13,964 nt of DNA from the NCBI GenBank assembly GCA_016763235.1, contig JAESUE010000195.1, forward strand, positions 1 to 13,964, read 5' to 3'. Within the stretch, counting starts at the first letter, position 1, and each line of letters starts with the position of its first letter. A program made the position numbers and the translations under genes. The notes under the pieces are model-generated. The model worked only from the letters and a program-made list of their open reading frames with translations. It searched no databases and was not told the origin of the DNA. Shown here piece by piece: positions 6,587-13,605 of the stretch. Source of the stretch: Pseudomonadales bacterium. Lineage in GTDB: Bacteria > Pseudomonadota > Gammaproteobacteria > Pseudomonadales > UBA3067.

Positions 6587-7756
6587 ATGTATAAAGTAAA
6601 TACTTATAATAATATTTCATCTAAGGGACTCAAGCGCTTTGACTCGGAGAGCTATCAAGTTGAAGCGGGTTTGCCTAGTGCTGATGCCATCTTGTTACGT
6701 AGCCACAAATTAAACGTGTCAGAAATTGATAGCACAGTAAAGGCCATCGCCAGAGCCGGCGCTGGCGTCAACAACATTCCGCTGGCAGATTGCACAGAGA
6801 GGGGTATCCCCGTTTTCAATACACCCGGTGCAAATGCGAACGCAGTAAAAGAGCTTGTCCTCACTGGCCTGTTACTTTCCAGTAGAGGTATTGTGAATGG
6901 CATCAACTATGTCAATACGCAACATTCTGTTGATGATGCTAAAGAACTAAGCAAATTACTGGAAAAAGAGAAAAAACAATTCCGAGGGCAAGAACTGCAC
7001 GGAAGAACTCTCGGGGTTATAGGCTTAGGAGCTATCGGCTCCAGAGTGGCAAATATGGCGCTTGAGCTGGGAATGAACGTGCTCGGTTATGACCCTGCAA
7101 TTTCTATCGAAGCCGCATGGCGACTATCGAGCAATGTCCAGAAGATGGATAATATTCAGTCGTTATTGGCGAAGTCGGATTACGTCACCCTTCATTTGCC
7201 TGCTATCAAAGAAACCTATCACACCATTAATCAGGATACTGTCAAATACTTCAAGAAAGGCGCTCGCTTGCTAAACTTCGCAAGAGAAGAAGTCGTAGAT
7301 AGTGATGCTGCATTAAGTGCTATCGAATCAGGACAGCTCGGTATGTATATCACCGATTTCCCCACACCTAGTTTGATCGGAAAAGAAGGTGTATTGCTGA
7401 TGCCTCATATTGGCGCTTCAACCGCTGAAGCAGAAGAGAACTGTGCGATTATGGCGGCTAACCAGCTCAAGGACTTTCTGGAAAATGGCAATATAAAAAA
7501 CTCTGTTAACTTCCCAACTCTTATTCTTGAAAGGTCAGAGGGTTTCCGCATTGGTTTCGCCAATAAGAACGTACCCAAGGTCTTAAGTCATGTGCTGGCA
7601 GTTTTTGCTGAAAACGACATTAATGTCCTTGATATATTAAACAAAAGCCGTAATGAAATCGCATACAACCTTGTTGATATAGATAAAGCACCAACAGCTG
7701 AGCTGCTAAACGAGTTACTAAATATTGAAGGTGTTATCACTGCGAATAGCTTTTGA
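6587..7756 (+). CDS. serA: D-3-phosphoglycerate dehydrogenase, short ACT-containing type
   Basis: SerA oxidises 3-phosphoglycerate to 3-phosphohydroxypyruvate with NAD, the first step of serine synthesis. At 389 residues it has a substrate-binding domain in two halves (about 1-105 and 285-315), a Rossmann domain with GLGAIG (146-151) and the NAD-ribose Asp169, and a C-terminal ACT domain (about 320-389) for probable serine feedback. Catalytic Arg233 (NFARE) and His274 (PHIGAST) are present. The usual DVFxxE segment is replaced by TDFPTP (256-261), so the Glu that normally pairs with the catalytic His is missing; I recall similar YVTDFP segments in short, Bacteroides/Firmicutes-like SerA proteins, so this may be a subfamily trait, not damage. 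The ATG is the only sensible start; AAGG lies 11 nt upstream, a long spacing. It completes a cysE-serA pair. Confidence 0.9.
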   Translation: MYKVNTYNNISSKGLKRFDSESYQVEAGLPSADAILLRSHKLNVSEIDSTVKAIARAGAGVNNIPLADCTERGIPVFNTPGANANAVKELVLTGLLLSSRGIVNGINYVNTQHSVDDAKELSKLLEKEKKQFRGQELHGRTLGVIGLGAIGSRVANMALELGMNVLGYDPAISIEAAWRLSSNVQKMDNIQSLLAKSDYVTLHLPAIKETYHTINQDTVKYFKKGARLLNFAREEVVDSDAALSAIESGQLGMYITDFPTPSLIGKEGVLLMPHIGASTAEAEENCAIMAANQLKDFLENGNIKNSVNFPTLILERSEGFRIGFANKNVPKVLSHVLAVFAENDINVLDILNKSRNEIAYNLVDIDKAPTAELLNELLNIEGVITANSF

Positions 7757-7782
7757 ATCCAGATAGATAGTTTTACTCAAAG

Positions 7783-7806
7783 TGGCTTTCTTATCTAGGA
7801 AAGCCA
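7783..7806. terminator. Probable bidirectional terminator between convergent serA and ABC genes
   Basis: TGGCTTTC (7783-7790) and GAAAGCCA (7799-7806) form a perfect 8-bp stem with an 8-nt loop, centred in the 73-bp gap between two converging stop codons. Neither strand has a clear U-tract after the stem, so efficiency is uncertain, but position and symmetry favour a shared terminator. Confidence 0.55.
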
Positions 7807-7829
7807 TTCACATCAATCTGGCAAACGTT

Positions 7830-9602
7830 TTAGTTGCTTAGCGGTTCTTTGAACTGCAAGGCGGCAAGTCGGGAATAAAGTTCACTTGAGGACATTAATT
7901 CTTTGTGGTTTCCCAGTTCTACTAGCTGCCCTTGATCAAACACTGCAATCTGATCTGCATCAATAACCGTGGAAAGGCGATGAGCAATCACAAATGTTGT
8001 TCGCTTTTCCGTCAACGCTTCAAGAGCCTTTTGCACCATATTCTCGCTTTCAGCGTCCAGTGCGCTGGTTGCCTCGTCAAGTAATAATATTTTTGGGTTT
8101 TTGAGGATTGCCCGAGCGATAGCAATGCGCTGCCTTTGGCCTCCTGAAAGCCTCACCCCTGCTTCCCCAAGATCACTGTCGTATCCTTCAGGCAAGCGAT
8201 CGATGAATTCTTCAGCATAAGCGGCTTTTGCAGCCGCTTTGATTTCATCGAAAGACGCGTCGGGTTTACCGTAGCAGATATTTTCTTTTACGGTGCCAGT
8301 AAACAACGCTGGCAACTGGGGAACAACAGCAATATCCCTGCGTAATTCCTCTAACGTTATATCACGGATATTGACGCCGTCGATGTAAATTCCACCCTCT
8401 TGCGGGTCATAGAAGCGCAACAGCAAATCAAAAAAGGTGGTTTTCCCAGCGCCTGATGGCCCAACAAAAGCGACTGTTTTCCCCGCTTCTAATTTGAGCG
8501 AGATACTCTTTAAGGCTGGATGGTCTGGCCGCGAGGGATAGGAGAAAGTTAAGGATTTAACCTCTACTTCTCCCAGATGATTATCCGGTAAATGAGCGGG
8601 AGTTTCGGGATCAATAATTAGAGACTTTGCATTAAGAAGTTCAACCAGGCGATCTGTCGCACCGCCAGCTCGTTGTAACTCTCCATACACCTCACTGATT
8701 GCACCAAGAGACATTGCCACCAGAATCGCGTAAAAAACGAAGGCGGCCAGATCTCCCTCGCTGATGGTGCCATTGATAACATCCTGACCACCCACCCAAA
8801 ACATCGCGCCAATGGCACCCAGCACCAGAGTAATTGCCAAGGCTATCAATACTGAGCGATAACGAATGCGGGTGACTGCCGTCTCAAAGGCTTGCTCGGC
8901 GTAACCATCAAAACGCTCTTTTGCTAACTGCTGGTGATTAAACGCATGGACGGTTTTGATATTAAGCAGTGACTCACCGACATAAGTGCCTACATCTGCA
9001 ATGCGATCTTGACTTTGTCGGGATAAATTGCGAACTCTTCTCCCGATCAATAAAATCGGGAAAACAATAAAAGGCAAAGAAGCCAAAATGATAATGGATA
9101 GCTTTATATTAGTAATCAACATCAATGTCGAACCACCAAACAGCATAATGATATTACGCAGCGCAATGGAAATAGAGGAGCCCAGCACCGATTGAAGCAA
9201 GGTGGTATCAGTAGTAATACGAGATTGAATCTCACCACTTAGGTTGGTTTCAAAAAAGCCTGGGTGCAAGTCGATAACATGGCTAAAGACGACTTCTCTA
9301 ATATCTGTCACTACACGCTCGCCAATCCACGAAACGAGATAAAAACGCAGAAATGTCCCTACCGCTAGCGCAAGCGTTAGGCCAATAAACCCACCGACAG
9401 TATTACCAAGGCTGTCCATAGAGGCTGTCGCAAGGCCTTGGTCAACCATAAATCGCACTCCCTGGCCTATTGAGAGCATAATCCCAGCAGTGAAAATCAA
9501 CGCGATAAGCGCGCCGACAATCTGAAGCTTATAGGGCTTTAAAAAATGAGAGACCTGCAACAAGCGGGCTAGAGCACTGGGTTGAACGTCAGATGAAGAC
9601 AT
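7830..9602 (-). CDS. ABC exporter half-transporter, MsbA-related (fused permease-ATPase)
   Basis: A 590-residue type IV exporter half that should act as a homodimer in the inner membrane. The transmembrane domain covers about 20-320 with six helices, including hydrophobic blocks near 27-45, 70-92, 145-164, 168-187, 249-271 and 283-303. The nucleotide-binding domain has Walker A GPSGAGKTT (381-389), Q-loop Gln429, signature LSGGQ (485-489), Walker B ILLLDE (505-510), D-loop SALD (513-516) and H-loop His541, so it is fully ATPase-competent. It resembles the MsbA-related group of proteobacterial exporters more than the lipid A flippase itself, and no lpxK gene is adjacent. Substrate unknown. The start has only a distant AGGA (about 14 nt), but no other Met occurs before residue 42. 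It lies 147 bp downstream of the beta-barrel gene on the same strand; co-transcription is possible. Confidence 0.9.
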   Translation of the reverse strand: MSSSDVQPSALARLLQVSHFLKPYKLQIVGALIALIFTAGIMLSIGQGVRFMVDQGLATASMDSLGNTVGGFIGLTLALAVGTFLRFYLVSWIGERVVTDIREVVFSHVIDLHPGFFETNLSGEIQSRITTDTTLLQSVLGSSISIALRNIIMLFGGSTLMLITNIKLSIIILASLPFIVFPILLIGRRVRNLSRQSQDRIADVGTYVGESLLNIKTVHAFNHQQLAKERFDGYAEQAFETAVTRIRYRSVLIALAITLVLGAIGAMFWVGGQDVINGTISEGDLAAFVFYAILVAMSLGAISEVYGELQRAGGATDRLVELLNAKSLIIDPETPAHLPDNHLGEVEVKSLTFSYPSRPDHPALKSISLKLEAGKTVAFVGPSGAGKTTFFDLLLRFYDPQEGGIYIDGVNIRDITLEELRRDIAVVPQLPALFTGTVKENICYGKPDASFDEIKAAAKAAYAEEFIDRLPEGYDSDLGEAGVRLSGGQRQRIAIARAILKNPKILLLDEATSALDAESENMVQKALEALTEKRTTFVIAHRLSTVIDADQIAVFDQGQLVELGNHKELMSSSELYSRLAALQFKEPLSN

Positions 9603-9749
9603 AAATAGGTAAATATTCCTGATATTTTAGCTATTGCGTTACCCGCTATACGTCTATCAGAGGGAATGCAGAGAGACGCGAGAATAGCACATAGAGCTTA
9701 GACCTAATAAAATAATGACCGCCTCACCGCAATTAAGCCCGCTCAACAT

Positions 9750-10877
9750 CTACCTAAGAATTTTAATCTGGACAGATACCGCATTACCACCCCAAGCCAC
9801 TTCGTTCAGCTTTGTGGAAACGACCTCGCCGCTCGCCAAATAGAGTGTATCGACTCCATCCTTCGCCGCCCATTGCTCAGCGCGATAGCTAATGCCAAGC
9901 GTTGTTTCATTCCGCAGAGAAAAGTCAAACGTATAGGAGTAGCTGAGATCAACAACCCAGCCGAGTCCTGTTGCATTATGCTCAAAGCTTTTCGGGTGCA
10001 TAAAACTATTTCTTAAATTCCAATCTGCCTCTGCATAATAAAAGGCAGAATGAAGTTCTCCTTGTAATGCAAGGTGATGCTTTTCGCCCGGTAGCGAAAA
10101 ATTAGCACCAATCCACGGCCCCTGCCATTGGCTCTGGTATGTACTGTTCAAGCCTGTAATTGGATTGCCCACGACTAATTCTGAATCAGGCGAAATTTTT
10201 ACTGCATTTTTTTTACGCACGTACTGCTGGTGGAACGAATAACCAGCCAAAACTGCCACGCTTATTGCCTGCTTATTTAGAACATTTAACCCATAGGCAA
10301 AACTATAATCAGAAACAAAGTCACCGGTATTTTCTGATAAGCTGCGGCTATATTCTTGGGTTCTGTTATCACCATCATAGTCAGAATCCCTGGTTTCACC
10401 GCCTGTAATAACGCCTCTGTGCAACCGGAGATCCAGAAACGAGCCATCCATCAATCCGCCAAAAAAATACAACGTACTTTTAAGCTCAAGCCCTCTTATT
10501 TCCAAGCCCTCATAGGATAGCTCTGACAAAATATTTGGAGCACGCTTACCGCTTAAGTCACTGGCAATACTCCAAGATAAGCTACCGGTTCTTTGCGATA
10601 AACCTATCGATGTATCAAACTTGCTTCGCCCCCAAAGAGACAGATTTTGCAAACCAGATGAAGCGTTTTCTTCGCCACGCTTACCACCTGATACCTCAGG
10701 TGGTAAGCGTCCTGAAGGCGCAAAGCTTAATAGCCCTGCGGCTTGTTTATCGTAGGAGTCTAATTGCTCATAAAAGGCAATTTGAAGGTCTTTACCCGCT
10801 GTCTTATCAGCCGCTATAACTTCGCCATTGAGCGCGTGCATGGTTAACCAAAATACTACAACCGTCGCGTATCTCAT
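9750..10877 (-). CDS. Predicted outer-membrane beta-barrel protein, distantly omptin-like
   Basis: A 375-residue protein with an apparent signal peptide (1-23, MRYATVVVFWLTMHALNGEVIAA, a short basic N-terminus and hydrophobic core, then Asp24). After a Ser/Gly-rich linker (about 45-80), the remainder is a series of amphipathic strands with frequent aromatics, typical of an outer-membrane barrel. I do not recognise a named gene. The conserved-looking block DSDYDGDN (164-171), a YSR motif (176-178), WQGPWIGA (251-258) and a late FEH (298-300) are reminiscent of the omptin protease fold, where an Asp-x-Asp pair and an Asp-Glu-His segment form the active site. Here the second segment would read Phe-Glu-His, so proteolysis is doubtful. 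GAGG precedes the ATG at good spacing. It could be a structural porin-like or adhesin-like barrel. Confidence 0.65.
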   Translation of the reverse strand: MRYATVVVFWLTMHALNGEVIAADKTAGKDLQIAFYEQLDSYDKQAAGLLSFAPSGRLPPEVSGGKRGEENASSGLQNLSLWGRSKFDTSIGLSQRTGSLSWSIASDLSGKRAPNILSELSYEGLEIRGLELKSTLYFFGGLMDGSFLDLRLHRGVITGGETRDSDYDGDNRTQEYSRSLSENTGDFVSDYSFAYGLNVLNKQAISVAVLAGYSFHQQYVRKKNAVKISPDSELVVGNPITGLNSTYQSQWQGPWIGANFSLPGEKHHLALQGELHSAFYYAEADWNLRNSFMHPKSFEHNATGLGWVVDLSYSYTFDFSLRNETTLGISYRAEQWAAKDGVDTLYLASGEVVSTKLNEVAWGGNAVSVQIKILR

Positions 10878-11319
10878 TCTATCCCTCGAATGCTTTCATA
10901 CCCTTGGTCAGATCCTAATACCTCACCAATAGGCAACTTTAAATAGCAATTTAAGAACAGTGAGCCGGGCCCGTTTTGCCGCTTTCAATAAGCGCCACAC
11001 CTGTCAAGCATAAATACAAACAAACAAACGACTTAAAAACGCACCAATGACGAGAAGCCAACAGGAATAGCCCCGTAAGTTTCTCTATTATTCGTTTGGT
11101 TTAAGTTTTTATTTAACTTTTACAGGGAATGATCGCTCGTTGAACTCATATATGAATCAGGCGAAATACAAGTATGAAAAGCGACAAACCCACTGTGCTA
11201 ATAAGAGCTTAGAAGGAGGGAGTCATATCGGAGGTAACAAAAGGTTAATTTTTGTACGCAGAAATCGTTACACACAAAAGTCATTCCTGCTAAATGATTT
11301 AATTCGTTCACGAAACAAA

Positions 11320-11364
11320 ACCACCCAGCGTATATGTGGGTTGCAGCAACAAATAGCGGGTGGT
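11320..11364. repeat. Nested inverted repeats ACCACCC/GGGTGGT with inner GTTGC-A-GCAAC
   Basis: ACCACCC (11320-11326) pairs with GGGTGGT (11358-11364), and GTTGC (11340-11344) pairs with GCAAC (11346-11350). CCCA (11324-11327) can alternatively pair with TGGG (11337-11340). This may be a structured RNA leader or a protein-binding site; no known RNA family is recognised. Confidence 0.4.
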
Positions 11365-11433
11365 CATCGCACTGTTCTAATGATGAAAGAAAACGTAACA
11401 ACCACTGTGATTAGGGAGGAGAAGTACGATATA

Positions 11434-11522
11434 GTCGCTTTTACACGACAATATGTGATGTTTTTACAAAATGTCGTGTAAAAACATAGAATGCGACAAA
11501 TCTTTACACTGTATAAGTGTAA
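11434..11522. promoter_or_regulatory. Cluster of TTTACAC-type half-sites and overlapping palindromes upstream of the AraC gene
   Basis: TTTTACACGACA (11439-11450) is the exact inverse of TGTCGTGTAAAA (11472-11483). ATGTTTTTAC (11458-11467) is the exact inverse of GTAAAAACAT (11478-11487), which overlaps the first right arm. A third palindrome, TTACACT-GTATA-AGTGTAA, occupies 11504-11522. GTCGC (11434-11438) and GCGAC (11493-11497) also match outside. The recurring TTTACA/TGTAAA units suggest an operator array; on RNA, the first two stems exclude each other. It lies about 120 bp before the AraC-family start, so autoregulation or control of the divergent gene is plausible. Confidence 0.6.
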
Positions 11523-11642
11523 TTCAGTTGTCGGCTATGCCCAATTTAAGATACTGTGGCATGTGTCCACACCTTGTAAGAATTGCAAAGCATGGATCAT
11601 TGCTGCCTTAGGATGAGAGCAATAAAAATAAAATAACAAAAA

Positions 11643-12722
11643 ATGGATGGCACCAACATGGATAAACACTCGTCAGCAGATCAAACCATTTCCCTTAACC
11701 CTATAACGATACCGAGCCTCATAAACATCGCTATCAAGCATGGTGTAAACGCCAGCACGCTACTCAATGAAGTAGGCATTTCCGCTGATAGTGTCACTGA
11801 CCCCAAAGCCACGCTAACCTTGGGGCAACTGGATGCCCTTTATAGTGCCTGTGGCGTATCAATGGGAAACCCTGCCTTTGGCTTGCATATGGGAAACATG
11901 ACACGCTTAGATTCGCTCAATTTGATAGGTTCTCTTATCGGCACCTCCGATACACTCAATCATGCTGTCGACCACTACCATCGCTTCAGAGAGTTGCTTC
12001 ACCCCTTTATGGATATGGACATTAGTATCGATGGGAAAGAAGCTACGTTGATCTATTCCCCCACTGTTGCCAACGACATTACGCTTCAGCCCTGTTATTC
12101 GGAAATGTTTCTAACCAGTATTCTTAAGATTTTCTCTGAACTAACAAGAAAACCATTCAGGCTCAATCGTGTAGAACTATCCTATGCCGACCCTGGTTAT
12201 TCAGATATCTACACTAACTCCTTTGATGCGCCGGTTTATTTTAACCGAAGCCAGAGTGCAATGATTTTTGATGCATCTCTGCTCGATCAAGCTCTTCCCG
12301 GAAGGTATCCTGAGCTAAATTCAGGTTTTGAAACTCAAGCTGAAAAATACTTGCTGGAACTCGATCGTTTAAACAGCGTTGAATGCCAAGTTGTTCGTTA
12401 TCTCCAGGAGAATATGGGGGTGCGGCCCATTTCCATGCAAGATGCCGCAAGACGCTTAAATGTTACAACTCGAACATTACAAAGGCGCCTGAAGAAGGAA
12501 AACACCTCCTATGTTGGCATAAGAGAGTCCATTCGATTTAAACAAGCGCAACTATACTTAACAGAAACAAACATCAATATTGATGAAATTGCTAGCCGCC
12601 TTGGATTCTCTGAACCCACCAACTTTTATCATGCTTTCAAAAGATGGGCGTCCATGTCTCCAGGAGAGTTTAGAAGAACAAACAAACCAGCTCTTCAAGA
12701 AAGAGAAGCACTTATGGCTTAA
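11643..12722 (+). CDS. AraC-family transcriptional regulator with arabinose-binding-like N-terminal domain
   Basis: A 359-residue regulator. Residues about 25-210 form the N-terminal ligand-sensing domain typical of OruR/ArgR-type AraC proteins (ITIPSLINIAIKHGV 21-35; NPAFGLHMG 76-84; RFRELLHPF 114-122). Residues about 245-345 hold the two helix-turn-helix motifs: MQDAARRLNVTTRTLQRRLK (265-284) and IDEIASRLGFSEPTNFYHAF (313-332), followed by the family signature SPGEFRR (339-345). Ligand unknown. The start is ambiguous: the ATG at 11643 has no ribosome-binding site, while the ATG at 11658 has a weak GGATGG before it; the shorter form loses five residues. It is divergent from the beta-barrel gene and preceded by a repeat cluster that may be its own operator. 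It ends before a hairpin and is unlikely to be co-transcribed with rsxA. Confidence 0.9.
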   Translation: MDGTNMDKHSSADQTISLNPITIPSLINIAIKHGVNASTLLNEVGISADSVTDPKATLTLGQLDALYSACGVSMGNPAFGLHMGNMTRLDSLNLIGSLIGTSDTLNHAVDHYHRFRELLHPFMDMDISIDGKEATLIYSPTVANDITLQPCYSEMFLTSILKIFSELTRKPFRLNRVELSYADPGYSDIYTNSFDAPVYFNRSQSAMIFDASLLDQALPGRYPELNSGFETQAEKYLLELDRLNSVECQVVRYLQENMGVRPISMQDAARRLNVTTRTLQRRLKKENTSYVGIRESIRFKQAQLYLTETNINIDEIASRLGFSEPTNFYHAFKRWASMSPGEFRRTNKPALQEREALMA

Positions 12723-12760
12723 AATAGTCGCCAACTGAGCAACACAAACCCGTCGGTATT

Positions 12761-12794
12761 ATTCAGCCCTCAACGAAACAGTCAGGGGCTGAAT
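12761..12794 (+). terminator. Probable terminator of the AraC-family gene
   Basis: ATTCAGCCC (12761-12769) pairs perfectly with GGGCTGAAT (12786-12794), 9 bp plus one G-U pair, with a loop of about 16 nt. It lies 39 bp after the stop. The following TGATAAAT is only weakly U-rich, so termination may be partial. Confidence 0.5.
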
Positions 12795-12825
12795 TGATAA
12801 ATCGAGGCACCATGCATGCCCCTCA

Positions 12826-12840
12826 CTGTGTCCGACACAG
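12826..12840. promoter_or_regulatory. 15-bp palindrome CTGTGTC-C-GACACAG
   Basis: Two perfect 7-bp arms flank a single C, between the AraC terminator and the rsxA promoter. The symmetry resembles a site for a dimeric regulator. The distance to the predicted -35 is about 55 bp, compatible with an upstream activator or a distal operator. Confidence 0.4.
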
Positions 12841-12894
12841 AAACTCCCGCCATATGAATATAACAAATCAGTCATTAATTTCTCCGCCACCTCC

Positions 12895-12923
12895 TTGTGC
12901 GGAATAATCCTGTGCAGGATAAT
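12895..12923 (+). promoter_or_regulatory. Candidate sigma-70 promoter of rsxA with palindrome in the spacer
   Basis: TTGTGC (12895-12900), a 17-bp spacer and GATAAT (12918-12923) make a good sigma-70 match. The palindrome ATCCTG-TG-CAGGAT (12907-12920) fills most of the spacer and overlaps the -10, the position of a repressor operator. The leader of about 75 nt contains a TAGCTC/GAGCTA hairpin (12931-12951). Confidence 0.55.
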
Positions 12924-13005
12924 AGCGGTCTAGCTCGCCTTTCCAGAGCTAAAGCAAGGGCTTAGCACTTCATGCGCGGCCTTCCTTGAACCAAAGCAGG
13001 CGTTA

Positions 13006-13596
13006 ATGACTGAAACAAGCATATTTTTGGTGCTAATAAGCACCATATTGGTAAACAACTTTGTACTGGTTCAATTTTTGGGCCTATGCCCATTTATGGG
13101 CGTATCCAACAAAGTTGAGAGCGCTATCGGCATGGCGCTCGCCACTACTTTTGTCCTCACCCTCTCCTCTACACTGAGCTATCTTACTTACACTTATATT
13201 TTAACGCCGCTCGACCTCCAATATCTTCGAACACTATCATTCATCCTTGTCATCGCCGTGACTGTCCAGCTCACAGAGATGATTATTCATAAAACAAGCC
13301 CTCTACTTTACAGAGTGTTAGGTATTTTTTTACCGCTGATCACCACTAATTGCGCGGTATTAGGCGTAGCGCTACTGAATATTAAAAAAGAAGATACCAC
13401 CCTCTTCGACTCTGCCATCTATGGATTTGGTGCAGCCGCTGGCTTCTCACTCGTTTTGATTCTCTTTTCGACTATGAGAGAACGCATAGCTGTTATTGAT
13501 GTACCGCAACCTTTTCAGGGAGCGTCCATCACCATGATTACGGCAGGATTAATGTCGCTCGCCTTTTTAGGCTTTAGTGGCTTAGTAAAACTCTAA
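13006..13596 (+). CDS. rsxA: Rnf/Rsx electron-transport complex subunit A
   Basis: A 196-residue, six-helix inner-membrane protein almost collinear with E. coli RsxA (193 residues): VNNFVLVQFLGLCPFMGVS (16-34), YLRTLSFILVIAVTVQLTEM (73-92), LGIFLPLITTNCAVLGVALL (105-124) and the C-terminal LMSLAFLGFSGLVKL. Cys28 and Cys116 sit in the membrane motifs that, with equivalent Cys of RnfE, hold the intramembrane iron-sulfur centre. In Rnf complexes this pathway links NADH and ferredoxin/quinone-level electron transfer to ion movement; in E. coli the Rsx complex keeps SoxR reduced. AGG is six to seven bases before the ATG. rsxB begins nine bases after the stop, marking the start of the rsxABCDGE-type operon. 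Confidence 0.95.
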   Translation: MTETSIFLVLISTILVNNFVLVQFLGLCPFMGVSNKVESAIGMALATTFVLTLSSTLSYLTYTYILTPLDLQYLRTLSFILVIAVTVQLTEMIIHKTSPLLYRVLGIFLPLITTNCAVLGVALLNIKKEDTTLFDSAIYGFGAAAGFSLVLILFSTMRERIAVIDVPQPFQGASITMITAGLMSLAFLGFSGLVKL

Positions 13597-13605
13597 GGTA
13601 GACAG

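Larger units (their letters stand above)
10878..11642. other. 765-bp intergenic region between divergent beta-barrel and AraC genes
   Basis: The left half (10878-11130) shows nothing recognisable beyond the likely promoter of the beta-barrel gene. The right half is rich in inverted repeats: ACCACCC/GGGTGGT (11320-11364) enclosing GTTGC-A-GCAAC (11340-11350), and the overlapping hairpin cluster at 11434-11522. Frames through the region (such as 11140-11481 plus) lack ribosome-binding sites and run into the repeats, so I do not call a gene. Confidence 0.6.

Noticed and set aside
7830..9602. Calling the ABC gene msbA (lipid A flippase)
   Set aside because: The motifs fit the wider MsbA-related exporter family, but lpxK is not adjacent and the N-terminal region does not match MsbA closely enough to justify the name.
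11320..11364. Integron attC-like recombination site
   Set aside because: The nested repeats have a GTTG element, but the consensus core and complementary sites with the right spacing are missing and there is no integrase or cassette nearby.
11198..11401. 67-codon open frame on the minus strand
   Set aside because: TTG start, no ribosome-binding site, no recognisable motif, and overlap with the same repeat-rich intergenic DNA.
11140..11481. 113-codon open frame on the plus strand in the beta-barrel/AraC gap
   Set aside because: It begins with TTG without a ribosome-binding site, has a basic, low-complexity look with no domain, and its end runs through the inverted-repeat cluster. More likely non-coding.
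12845..12895. SoxR-type box upstream of rsxA
   Set aside because: Considered because Rsx acts on SoxR, but no CCTCAAG-type dyad with a long spacer is seen.
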